From contig JAJPJU010000043.1 in the NCBI GenBank assembly GCA_021324035.1, positions 1 to 13,670 of the forward strand: 13,670 nt of DNA, given 5' to 3'. Source of the stretch: Spartobacteria bacterium (GTDB lineage: Bacteria; Verrucomicrobiota; Verrucomicrobiia; Chthoniobacterales; UBA10450). The notes beneath the pieces were generated by a model, which had not been told where the DNA came from, made no database searches, and saw only the letters and a program-made list of their open reading frames with translations. The first letter of the stretch is position 1; each line of letters opens with the position of its first letter. Below, in pieces: positions 7,690 through 13,670 of this stretch. Both the position numbers and the translations under genes were made by a program.

Positions 7690-8043
7690 ATGATGTTCAG
7701 CCGGATTACGCTTTCGGTGACGTTAGCTGCCGCGGTTCTGGCCGCGCCGATGGCGCCGATCGAAATCGCCAAGGCGGTATCGCCGCAGAAGAATCATTGC
7801 GCGCGTCCGGCAAAAAAGGTCGATCCGTGTCAGCATTGTCCAATGGCTCCGAGTTCTCCGGCCTCAAGTTCCGGATCAACCTGCTGCTCCATCCAGTCGC
7901 CATGTTTTGTCAGCTACACTCACGATTCAGACGATTTCCTGACCGGTATTGCGACCGCCAATTTCGCGGCGTCTGCTAGCGATCGCGTGAGAGTTCGATC
8001 CCAACGTCCGCCAGTTCCGCCGCCGCGAACCACGTTGTCCTAA
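7690..8043 (+). CDS. Exported cysteine-rich protein of unknown function (117 aa)
   Basis: I do not recognise a family with confidence. The product starts MMFSRITLSV with a hydrophobic signal segment (about 4-21, AAAVLAAPMA). Six cysteines follow at 37, 47, 50, 65, 66 and 72, in the patterns PCQHCPM and TCCSIQSPC. The C-terminus is basic and proline-rich (RPPVPPPR). The CPM triplet also occurs in the 51-residue peptide (NCPM), and all three small exported proteins in this cluster have six mature cysteines. The general look (short, signal peptide, Cys/His/Met then Pro-rich tail) recalls small proteins found near metal-efflux genes, which is inference. ATG codons lie at 7690 and 7693 and neither has a good ribosome binding site. 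Translation may be coupled to a 19-codon upstream frame. A stem-loop and another Cys-rich gene follow. Confidence 0.72.
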   Translation: MMFSRITLSVTLAAAVLAAPMAPIEIAKAVSPQKNHCARPAKKVDPCQHCPMAPSSPASSSGSTCCSIQSPCFVSYTHDSDDFLTGIATANFAASASDRVRVRSQRPPVPPPRTTLS

Positions 8044-8055
8044 ATCAAGCATCGG

Positions 8056-8086
8056 CTCGGCGCGCGATTTTCGTCGCGTGGCCGAG
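8056..8086 (+). other. Intercistronic stem-loop between two Cys-rich genes
   Basis: CTCGGC (8056-8061) pairs with GCCGAG (8081-8086), and CGCGA (8063-8067) with TCGCG (8074-8078). They are separated by a small 1x2 internal loop and closed by a 6-base loop. There is no U-run after it, so it is not a standard terminator. It lies 12 bases past the stop of the 117-residue gene and 20 bases before the next gene's ribosome binding site, so it could stabilise or punctuate a shared transcript. Confidence 0.5.
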
Positions 8087-8117
8087 ATTCAGAGCAAAAT
8101 TTCAACAGGAGAACTAT

Positions 8118-8252
8118 ATGAAATATCTTCTTTTGATTCTTAGCCTGGCAGCGTTGGTCGGCACGGCGACGGCACAGACCCCGCCGAAAGACGGCAGCGC
8201 CAAAGGCAAGGAATGCAGCAAGAGTGATTGTTGTTGCTGTTGCAAAAAATAG
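8118..8252 (+). CDS. Exported mini-protein ending in five consecutive cysteines (44 aa)
   Basis: ATG 8118 to TAG 8250-8252 encodes 44 residues. A strong AGGAG ribosome binding site (8107-8111) lies 6 bases upstream, and a strong intrinsic terminator begins 21 bases after the stop, so the frame has start and end signals of a real gene. Residues 1-19 are a signal peptide (MKYLLLILSL..., cut after TATA). The mature 25 residues are Lys- and Cys-rich: GKECSKSDCCCCCKK at the C-terminus, with cysteines at 33 and 38-42. Five adjacent cysteines cannot all form ordinary disulfides with one another, so metal binding or intermolecular bonding is plausible, by inference. It may share a transcript with the upstream 117-residue Cys-rich gene, 74 bp away. 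Function unknown. Confidence 0.78.
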   Translation: MKYLLLILSLAALVGTATAQTPPKDGSAKGKECSKSDCCCCCKK

Positions 8253-8273
8253 CAGAACAAGCTGATAGCTTGG

Positions 8274-8304
8274 CCCCCGCTGGAGAAATCCGGCGGGGGT
8301 TTTT
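8274..8304 (+). terminator. Intrinsic terminator after the five-cysteine mini-gene
   Basis: CCCCCGCTGGA (8274-8284) pairs with TCCGGCGGGGG (8289-8299) as an 11-bp stem with one G-U pair and a GAAA tetraloop. TTTTT (8300-8304) follows directly. This is the strongest terminator in the window and ends the plus-strand Cys-rich unit. Confidence 0.92.
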
Positions 8305-8346
8305 CTGTGTTTGCGTCTTCGCCTAGGCTACTTTAGCGAACTAACG

Positions 8347-8925
8347 ATGGCTTCATCAAAAACAAACAGAAGTGATGCCGATCGGCGACAATACCTGGCG
8401 AACTACATTTTGACCGTGATCGTGTCGGCCGCCATGGGCGCCGGCATCACTTGGATGTTTACCTCCCAGCGATCGACTCCTGCGGCACATCCGGTTCTTT
8501 CAACGCCGGCGCCGGTCGCTCAATCAGATGTTGCCCCGGACGTAACCGGAATGTCTCCCAGCCAGGCCGCGCTTATCCTCGGGAATTTCGCGTACGATCA
8601 TCAACGTTGGTCCGAAGCGATTGGCAAATACCAGGAAGCGATCTCCAGCGGCATCGATAATGCCGACGTCCACACCGATCTTGGAAACGCCTACCGGTTT
8701 TCCGGCCAGCCGGAGGAAGCGCTAAACCAGTACACAATCGCGCAAAAATTAAATCCGCAGCACGAAAACAGTCTGTTCAATCAGATCAGTCTTTTCAGCG
8801 AAACTTTGAATCAACCGGGGCGCGCGATCCCGATTTGCGAGGAATTTATCCGGCGTTTTCCCACCAGCGACAAAATTCCTGCTGTTCAACAACAACTCGC
8901 GAAGGCAAAAGGCATAGCGCCTTAA
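8347..8925 (+). CDS. Membrane-anchored tetratricopeptide (TPR) protein
   Basis: A 192-residue protein with a charged N-terminus, one transmembrane segment (about 18-39), a Pro/Ala/Thr-rich linker (40-70), then about three TPR units (72-105, 106-139, 140-173) with the usual small/large pattern, for example ALILGNFAYDHQRWSEAIGKY and LGNAYRFSGQPEEALNQYT. Topology is probably N-terminus in, TPRs in the periplasm. TPRs mediate protein-protein contacts, so it may be a scaffold in envelope or respiratory assembly. The partner cannot be named. The ATG at 8347 is preferred over a TTG at 8311 because it begins just before the charged anchor sequence; the ribosome binding site is weak. It follows the terminator of the Cys-rich unit, so it must have its own promoter. 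Its stop is 3 bases from the acpS stop (tail to tail). Confidence 0.82.
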   Translation: MASSKTNRSDADRRQYLANYILTVIVSAAMGAGITWMFTSQRSTPAAHPVLSTPAPVAQSDVAPDVTGMSPSQAALILGNFAYDHQRWSEAIGKYQEAISSGIDNADVHTDLGNAYRFSGQPEEALNQYTIAQKLNPQHENSLFNQISLFSETLNQPGRAIPICEEFIRRFPTSDKIPAVQQQLAKAKGIAP

Positions 8926-8928
8926 GTT

Positions 8929-9309
8929 TCAGGTTTCGAGAACCACACACGCCATCGCGTGATATTCGGTGTGGCTCAGCGTGATCATAGCCGAAGTCAC
9001 GCCGCGTTTGGTGGCCAATTCCTGAGCCGGGCCTGAAAACACCAGGAATGGTTCGCCGCTTTTCTTTTTGCGGATGTCGATATTTCGCCAACCCATCGCT
9101 TTGCCGATTCCGGTACCAAATGCCTTCGAAACGGCTTCTTTAGCGGCAAACCGGGCGGCCAGATGACGCGCCGGAAATTTCATCGACATCGAATATTCGA
9201 TTTCCCCCTCGGTGAAAACGCGCCGTAAAAACTTTTCCCCGAATCGCTCCAGCGAACGCTGAATGCGATCGCATTCAACCAGATCGACGCCAATGCCGAT
9301 TACACTCAT
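8929..9309 (-). CDS. acpS: Holo-[acyl-carrier-protein] synthase AcpS
   Basis: Transfers 4'-phosphopantetheine from CoA to a serine of acyl carrier protein, activating it for fatty acid synthesis. The 126-residue length is standard. IGIGVDLVE (4-12) provides the magnesium-binding Asp9, RVFTEGEIEYS is at 30-40, and AARFAAKEAVSKAFGTG (51-67) includes the second magnesium ligand Glu58. LSHTEYHAMACVV is near the C-terminus. The frame is open back to 9417, overlapping pdxJ, but the ATG at 9309 gives the family N-terminus. No Shine-Dalgarno is visible there, so a longer N-terminus is not excluded. The gene follows pdxJ, as in E. coli and many other bacteria. Confidence 0.95.
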   Translation of the reverse strand: MSVIGIGVDLVECDRIQRSLERFGEKFLRRVFTEGEIEYSMSMKFPARHLAARFAAKEAVSKAFGTGIGKAMGWRNIDIRKKKSGEPFLVFSGPAQELATKRGVTSAMITLSHTEYHAMACVVLET

Positions 9310-9388
9310 GTAAACATTGGAGGGCGTTTCTGCGAAATGCGGTTGTCCTGTGCCGGCTGAAACAGACGGTTTACGAAGCAGTTGCGTC

Positions 9389-10141
9389 TCATCCCTTGTA
9401 ATCTTCCATCGCCCCAAGCATTTGTTTCACTGCGTCTTCGAGTCCAACAAGCATCGCGCGCGAAATAATCGAGTGCCCGATGTTCAATTCGGTTAAGTTC
9501 GGAATTTTGTGAATCAGCCCGATGTTGGTGTAGTTGATTCCATGGCCTGCGTTGACTTGAAGCTTGAATTCGGAGGCAGCTTTTGCGGCAGCCTGCAAAT
9601 TTTCCAATTCCTGCTTTTCAATCTTTTCCGAGAACGCGTTGGCCAGTTTACCGGTGTGAAGTTCGACCATTTCAACTGCGAGCTCGTGGGCGGCGTCGAC
9701 CTGCTCCAGAGTCGGATCGATAAACAAACTGACGCGGACACCGGCGGTTTGAAGTCGTTTGATGGTCGGCTCGAGTTCTTTTCGTTGCGCAACGACATCG
9801 AGTCCACCTTCGGTTGTGACTTCTTCGCGCTTTTCGGGAACGAGACAAACCTCATCGGGAACAATTTTCAAAGCGATATCGACGATCTCGGGAGTGTTCC
9901 CCATTTCGAGATTCAACTTCGTCATAATGTTTTGCCGAAGCCGGTCAACATCCCGATCCTGCATGTGGCGACGATCGCTCCTCAAATGGGCAACGATTCC
10001 GCTCGCCCCAGCACGTTCGCAGATAGCCGCGGCCGCAATAATATCCGGCTCGGCGTTTTTGGAATCCGGCATCGAGGCGTAGCGCGCCTGACGCAACGTG
10101 GCCACATGATCGATATTAACCCCCAGCCGCAAATCCCCCAT
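9389..10141 (-). CDS. pdxJ: Pyridoxine 5'-phosphate synthase PdxJ
   Basis: Condenses 1-deoxyxylulose 5-phosphate with 3-amino-1-hydroxyacetone 1-phosphate to give pyridoxine 5'-phosphate, the last ring-forming step of the DXP-dependent vitamin B6 pathway. The 250-residue TIM-barrel protein shows LGVNIDHVATLRQAR (6-20), IVAHLRSDRRHMQDRDV (49-65), KLNLEMGNTPE, VCLVPEKREEVTTEGGLDV, VELHTGKLA, LQVNAGHGINYTN and ELNIGHSIISRA, all hallmark PdxJ blocks. The ATG at 10141 fits the usual N-terminus, though no Shine-Dalgarno is evident. It is followed by acpS with a 79-bp gap. Its presence shows the organism uses the PdxA/PdxJ route rather than PdxS/PdxT. Confidence 0.97.
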   Translation of the reverse strand: MGDLRLGVNIDHVATLRQARYASMPDSKNAEPDIIAAAAICERAGASGIVAHLRSDRRHMQDRDVDRLRQNIMTKLNLEMGNTPEIVDIALKIVPDEVCLVPEKREEVTTEGGLDVVAQRKELEPTIKRLQTAGVRVSLFIDPTLEQVDAAHELAVEMVELHTGKLANAFSEKIEKQELENLQAAAKAASEFKLQVNAGHGINYTNIGLIHKIPNLTELNIGHSIISRAMLVGLEDAVKQMLGAMEDYKG

Positions 10142-10170
10142 GATTGAGCAATAGGAACGACAACCGCGCG

Positions 10171-10187
10171 ACGCGCAAGCAGCGCGT
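10171..10187 (-). other. Small GC-rich stem-loop between the TPR gene and pdxJ
   Basis: ACGCGC (10171-10176), a 5-base loop and GCGCGT (10182-10187) form a perfect 6-bp stem that starts within the stop codon of the sdh-linked TPR gene. No U-run follows, so it is a weak candidate for termination or transcript punctuation between the sdh operon and pdxJ-acpS. Confidence 0.35.
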
Positions 10188-10687
10188 TATTCCAGAGGAA
10201 ACTCGACCCGCTCCTCCGGCTCGCGGGCAACGAGATTGTTCCGCTCGATGATTCGAACGCAGGTGTTCCAGCGCAAAAGCGCGTCGTCGTGGCCCGGTGG
10301 CCGGATTGCTTCGGCCTTTTCGAACCACTCCATGGCTTCACGAAAAAGATCGTAGGCTTGGAAGCGGCAATCCGGTGTGTTCGACCGAAGTTTCGTTTTG
10401 GCCCTGCGCTCGGCCACGATTCCGGTGTAATAGGCCCGCTCGTACTCCGATTTCATTCTCGCCAGCAGTTCTTTCGTCTGAGTATCGCTGACAGCGTATC
10501 CCTTTTCGAAGCGATCGGTTAGCGCGAGCAACAGAGTAATGACGGCCAGTTGGTTTTCCGAATCGGTCTTCAAGATATCAAGACAAATGCTCTCAGCTTC
10601 ACCGGGCTCGTTGAGCAATCGATAACGCTCCGCTTTTTCCAGCGCTGCTGGAATTGCATCTTTCGACAGATGTTTCAGCTCAGACAT
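10187..10687 (-). CDS. TPR-like soluble protein at the end of the sdh operon
   Basis: A 166-residue, all-helical protein with no signal peptide or membrane segment. Residues 12-45 look like a TPR pair (ALEKAERYRLLNEPGEAES then CLDILKTDSENQLAV), and residues 109-145 hold a second one (AYDLFREAMEWFEKAEAI, then DDALLRWNTCVRII). It ends in an acidic tail. The ATG at 10687 lies 5 bases after the sdhB stop, so it is almost certainly co-transcribed with sdhCAB; the frame is open further upstream inside sdhB but has no better start. I do not recognise a named family. Its place right after sdhB suggests a role in assembly, maturation or regulation of the succinate dehydrogenase complex, which is inference. 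Confidence 0.82.
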   Translation of the reverse strand: MSELKHLSKDAIPAALEKAERYRLLNEPGEAESICLDILKTDSENQLAVITLLLALTDRFEKGYAVSDTQTKELLARMKSEYERAYYTGIVAERRAKTKLRSNTPDCRFQAYDLFREAMEWFEKAEAIRPPGHDDALLRWNTCVRIIERNNLVAREPEERVEFPLE

Positions 10688-10692
10688 GTCGA

Positions 10693-11478
10693 TTAAACTT
10701 TTCTCGCCGCCGCCGCATTGGCCGTGGCTGTCCGATCCAATCTCCGCTTCAAACCGCGCCAAATCCAGCCAAATGGATCGAAGAACCGGTCAACGACCCT
10801 TTCTTTCAACGGAATGATCGCATTGTCGGTGATGTGAATTTCTTCCGGACAAACTTTGGTGCAGCATTTCGTAATGTTGCAATAACCGATCCCCTGCGCT
10901 TTTCGCAGTTCCTCGATCCGGTCCTCAGTATCGAGCGGATGCATTTCGAGCGCCGCAACGTGGACCAGGAACCGCGGCCCGATAAATTCGTCGTGCTTGC
11001 GGTGATCGCGCAGAACATGGCAAACGTCCTGACAGAGAAAACACTCGATACATTTTCGAAACTCTTCGATGCGATCGATATCTTGCTGTTTCATTCGCCA
11101 GGTTCCGTCGGCTGCGTCCGGCGGCCGCGGCTTGAATGGTTTGATCTTTTTCTTTACTCGAAAATTCCAGGACACGTCAGTGATGATGTCCTTCATGATC
11201 GGAAACGCTTTCATCGGTTCGATCCGCACCGGTTTGTCCATCGGCAAGTCACTTAACCGCGTCATGCACATTAGTTTCGGCATTCCATTCACCTCGGCCG
11301 AGCAGGAGCCGCATTTCCCAGCTTTGCAATTCCAACGACAGGCGAGATCGTTTGCCTGCGTGCGTTGAATATCGTGGACCGCGTCGAGGACTACCATTCC
11401 TTCGGAGACTTCGATCGCATAATCGCGAAATTCGCCACCGTTCGCATCGCCGCGCCAGATTTTGAAGACTGCGTTCAT
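10693..11478 (-). CDS. sdhB: Succinate dehydrogenase/fumarate reductase iron-sulfur subunit SdhB
   Basis: Passes electrons from the flavoprotein to the membrane quinone site through three clusters. The 261-residue protein has [2Fe-2S] ligands C51, C56, C59 and C71 in WNCKAGKCGSC and LMCMT, a ferredoxin-type group C143, C146, C149, C153 (CIECFLCQDVC), and the second group C200, C205/C206, C210 (CNITKCCTKVCPE) for the [3Fe-4S]/[4Fe-4S] pair. Its N-terminus (VFKIWRGDANGGEFRDYAIEV) and NCKAGKCGSCSAEVNG recall the mycobacterial Sdh1 type rather than the E. coli enzyme; this is from memory. The C-terminus has an extra basic tail. The ATG at 11478 overlaps the sdhA stop by ATGA and has GAGGA upstream. 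Confidence 0.95.
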   Translation of the reverse strand: MNAVFKIWRGDANGGEFRDYAIEVSEGMVVLDAVHDIQRTQANDLACRWNCKAGKCGSCSAEVNGMPKLMCMTRLSDLPMDKPVRIEPMKAFPIMKDIITDVSWNFRVKKKIKPFKPRPPDAADGTWRMKQQDIDRIEEFRKCIECFLCQDVCHVLRDHRKHDEFIGPRFLVHVAALEMHPLDTEDRIEELRKAQGIGYCNITKCCTKVCPEEIHITDNAIIPLKERVVDRFFDPFGWIWRGLKRRLDRTATANAAAARKV

Positions 11479-13286
11479 TTCATTTCCTCAATCACGCGTT
11501 TCAAATAATCGGGCATTTCCGGCAAAGGTTCGAGCCGAACTTGCATGGAGCCGTCTGCAGCTTTGGCGACCAGGGTGTTCACCTTGGAAAACTTCTCGTC
11601 CTTATTGGGAAGATCCTCGCGAAATTGCGCGCCGCGGCTTTCTTTGCGCTCGATCGCGGCTTTCGTGATTGCTTCTGAGATTGTCAGCAGACTTTTCAGA
11701 TCGAGAGCGGTATGCCAGCCCGGATTGAAATCGCGATTGCCAATAACCCCAACGTGCCCGGCCCGGTCCCAAAGTTTTCTCAATTCTTCCGAGGCGGTCT
11801 GCATTTCCTGCTCGTTGCGAACGATTCCGACGTTGTGTTGCATCAATTCCTGCAAGTCGCGTTGCACCGCGTACGGATTCTCGCCGGTCTCGTGCTCGAA
11901 CGGCCGGAGCGCAGCGGCAACCGCAGTGTCGATCTGGCGGTTATCGACCTCGCCTAACGAATTATCGCGAGCGTAGCGCGCGGCAAACTCGCCAGCCCGT
12001 TTGCCAAAAACCAGCAGGTCGGACAGCGAATTGCCGCCCAGGCGGTTTGCGCCGTTGATTCCTGCTGCGCACTCGCCGGCCGCGAATAATCCGGGCACAC
12101 GCGACATTTCGGTATCCGGATCAACGTGGACGCCGCCCATGATGTAGTGAGTCGTCGGCCCCACTTCCATCGGCTCCTTGGTAATATCGATATCGCCGAG
12201 CGCTTTAAACTGATGATACATGCTCGGCAGTTTGCGTTTGATGTGCTCTTCGGCGTTCGAGATTTTTTCTTTGATCCACGAAATGTCGAGATAAACGCCG
12301 CCATGCGGCGTTCCGCGTCCTTCTTTGATCTCGCGGACGATGCAACGCGCGACGTGATCGCGGGTCAATAACTCCGGCGGGCGCCGCGCATTTTTGTCGC
12401 CGGTGCAATATCGCCAGCCTTCCTCCGCGTTATCGGCGGTTTGGGCGCGATAATTGTCCGGGATCGCGTCAAACATGAATCGCTTTCCCTCATTGTTCGT
12501 TAAGATCCCTCCCTCACCTCGCACGCCTTCGGTCACCAGCATGCCGCGCACACTCGGCGGCCAGACCATTCCAGTCGGATGAAATTGAATGAACTCCATG
12601 TCGATCAATTCAGCGCCGGCGTGATATGCCAGGGCGTGTCCATCCCCCGTACAATCCCAACTGTTGCTCGTGATCTTGTAAGCTTTTCCAATTCCGCCGG
12701 TGGCGAGCACGATCGCTTTTGCCCGAAAAAGTTTGAAACGGCCGCGTTCCCGGTCGTAACCAAACGCGCCGGCAATCCGATTGCCATCCTTCAGCAAAGT
12801 GAGGATGCAAATCTCCATGTGGACGTCGATTCCCCGATGCACGCCGGTGTCCTGCAAGGTGCGGATCATTTCCAACCCGGTCCGATCCCCCACGTGGGCT
12901 AATCTCGGATATTTATGGCCGCCGAAGTTGCGTTGCAAGATCCGGCCGTCTTCTGTCCGATCGAACACTGCGCCCCAGGCCTCGAGTTCGCGCACTCGAG
13001 CAGGCGCCTCTTTGGCGTGAAGTTCGGCCATTCGCCAATTGTTGACGTACTGCCCGCCGCGCATTGTATCGGCGAAGTGGACCTGCCAGTTGTCGCGGTC
13101 GTCAACGTTAGCGAGAGCGGCTGCGATTCCGCCCTCGGCCATTACGGTGTGAGCTTTGCCGAGCAAACATTTGCAAACCATCCCGACCGAAACTCCGGCT
13201 GCTGACGCTTCGATCGCCGCGCGCAGTCCGGCTCCGCCGGAGCCGATGACAAGAACGTCGTGAGTAAACGTTTCGTATTCGGCCAT
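11475..13286 (-). CDS. sdhA: Succinate dehydrogenase/fumarate reductase flavoprotein subunit SdhA
   Basis: Oxidises succinate to fumarate at a covalently bound FAD. The 603-residue protein has the dinucleotide fold VIGSGGAGLRAA (13-24) and the flavinylation segment GKAHTVMAEGGIAAAL (43-58), where His46 is the expected covalent FAD ligand. The active-site blocks are FIQFHPTGM (232-240, His236), LVTEGVRGEGG (250-260), LLTRDHVAR (306-314, catalytic Arg309) and THYIMGGVHVD (379-389, His380). The C-terminal FAD segment is GECAAGINGANRLGGNSL (404-421). The AEGGI form of the flavinylation motif differs from the AQGGI of E. coli and is shared, from memory, with Sdh1-type enzymes. The ATG at 13286 lies 3 bases after the sdhC stop with no strong Shine-Dalgarno, so translational coupling is likely. 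Confidence 0.96.
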   Translation of the reverse strand: MAEYETFTHDVLVIGSGGAGLRAAIEASAAGVSVGMVCKCLLGKAHTVMAEGGIAAALANVDDRDNWQVHFADTMRGGQYVNNWRMAELHAKEAPARVRELEAWGAVFDRTEDGRILQRNFGGHKYPRLAHVGDRTGLEMIRTLQDTGVHRGIDVHMEICILTLLKDGNRIAGAFGYDRERGRFKLFRAKAIVLATGGIGKAYKITSNSWDCTGDGHALAYHAGAELIDMEFIQFHPTGMVWPPSVRGMLVTEGVRGEGGILTNNEGKRFMFDAIPDNYRAQTADNAEEGWRYCTGDKNARRPPELLTRDHVARCIVREIKEGRGTPHGGVYLDISWIKEKISNAEEHIKRKLPSMYHQFKALGDIDITKEPMEVGPTTHYIMGGVHVDPDTEMSRVPGLFAAGECAAGINGANRLGGNSLSDLLVFGKRAGEFAARYARDNSLGEVDNRQIDTAVAAALRPFEHETGENPYAVQRDLQELMQHNVGIVRNEQEMQTASEELRKLWDRAGHVGVIGNRDFNPGWHTALDLKSLLTISEAITKAAIERKESRGAQFREDLPNKDEKFSKVNTLVAKAADGSMQVRLEPLPEMPDYLKRVIEEMK

Positions 13287-13289
13287 TGC

Positions 13290-13670
13290 CTAAATGATGC
13301 GCCAGTCGTGCCAGATGCCCATCGCACACATCCGCACATAGACGTCCGAAAAGCCGACCCAGAACAAACTCATCCACGCCCAAAGCATATGGCGCCGATT
13401 GAGACAACTGACGCAGGTGTAGGCGCGATCGCACACCTTGGACTCGGACAATTGATCGAGAAATCCGCCGACCAGATGCCGAAGCGAATGACAGCCAAAA
13501 GTATAGCCGCCGAGCAGATATACGTTGACCGCCAATACGAGCGTTCCAACCCCGATGCCGAAGTGGCCAGCGAACCACAGCGCTTTCCAAACGTCGTAGG
13601 CAAGAATGATTATGAAAAACAACGCGATGTACATGAAATAGCGGTGAATGTTTTGCATGATCAGCGGGAA
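13290..13670 (-). CDS. sdhC: Succinate dehydrogenase cytochrome b/membrane subunit SdhC (5' end outside window)
   Basis: The frame is open to the right edge (126 codons plus TAG). An internal ATG at 13658 is not necessarily the start, because four more sense codons lead to the window end and a family member of this type should be roughly twice as long. The visible part has three hydrophobic segments (YFMYIALFFIIILAYDVW; GVGTLVLAVNVYLLGGYTF; MLWAWMSLFWVGFSDVYV). A histidine-containing motif, GCHSLRHLVGG, may supply haem or quinone-site ligands. A Cys pair (CVSC) precedes LNRRHMLWAW. The motif GCHS.RH and the LN.RHM.WAW.SLF block match, from memory, the membrane subunit of mycobacterial Sdh1. 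It is the first visible gene of the sdhCAB-TPR operon. Confidence 0.82.
   Translation of the reverse strand, partial: FPLIMQNIHRYFMYIALFFIIILAYDVWKALWFAGHFGIGVGTLVLAVNVYLLGGYTFGCHSLRHLVGGFLDQLSESKVCDRAYTCVSCLNRRHMLWAWMSLFWVGFSDVYVRMCAMGIWHDWRII

Noticed and set aside
8923..8931. Tail-to-tail stops of the TPR gene and acpS separated by 3 bp, examined for a shared terminator
   Set aside because: No hairpin or U-run is visible in or around the junction. The tight spacing is noted but supports no regulatory feature.
9509..10147. 212-codon plus-strand frame opposite pdxJ
   Set aside because: The minus strand encodes a clear PdxJ with all family motifs; the plus frame has no recognisable domain or start signals.
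10654..11256. 200-codon plus-strand frame opposite sdhB
   Set aside because: Antisense to SdhB, whose iron-sulfur cysteine motifs are intact on the minus strand.

Overview
This window looks like chromosomal DNA from a Gram-negative bacterium of the Planctomycetota-Verrucomicrobiota group, most likely a soil Verrucomicrobiota (Spartobacteria/Chthoniobacterales type). The placement is inference. It rests on a secreted protein combining NTAxGxxAL head repeats with a collagen-like tail, 7-base tandem repeats lodged inside housekeeping genes, a GTAGCGGCGGTC-type inverted repeat, and an Sdh1-like succinate dehydrogenase. No rRNA, tRNA, CRISPR array, integrase or transposase is visible.

Layout, left to right. 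1-1017 (minus): 5' part of a secreted protein with ten 17-residue head repeats and a collagen-like Gly-X-Y tail that runs off the left edge. 1149-3406 (minus): metG and trmD, coupled by an ATGA overlap, each carrying a heptanucleotide-repeat array in a variable loop. A 100-bp inverted-repeat element fills the space just upstream of metG. 3516-4706 (minus): two tandem paralogous secreted proteins sharing an 80-residue C-terminal domain that I do not recognise. 4777-5853 (minus): a COG0701-type permease with a His-rich loop.

5951-8252 carries three small exported cysteine-rich proteins on the plus strand (51, 117 and 44 residues), with gltD on the minus strand between the first and second. Two of the three are very short and easy to miss. 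Each has exactly six cysteines after its predicted signal peptide, and one ends in five consecutive cysteines. With the permease next door, a periplasmic metal-binding or metal-stress role is an attractive but unproven idea. A strong intrinsic terminator follows the third gene.

8347-8925 (plus) is a membrane-anchored TPR protein, converging on the classic pdxJ-acpS pair (8929-10141, minus). The right end is a compact respiratory operon on the minus strand in the order sdhC (cut by the right edge), sdhA, sdhB and a small TPR-like gene. Its ORFs are separated by a few bases or overlap by ATGA.

The housekeeping part covers tRNA charging and modification, vitamin B6 synthesis, acyl-carrier-protein activation, glutamate synthesis and the TCA cycle/respiratory chain. 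The parts most worth following up are the six-cysteine exported peptides, the paralogous secreted pair, and the in-gene heptad arrays.
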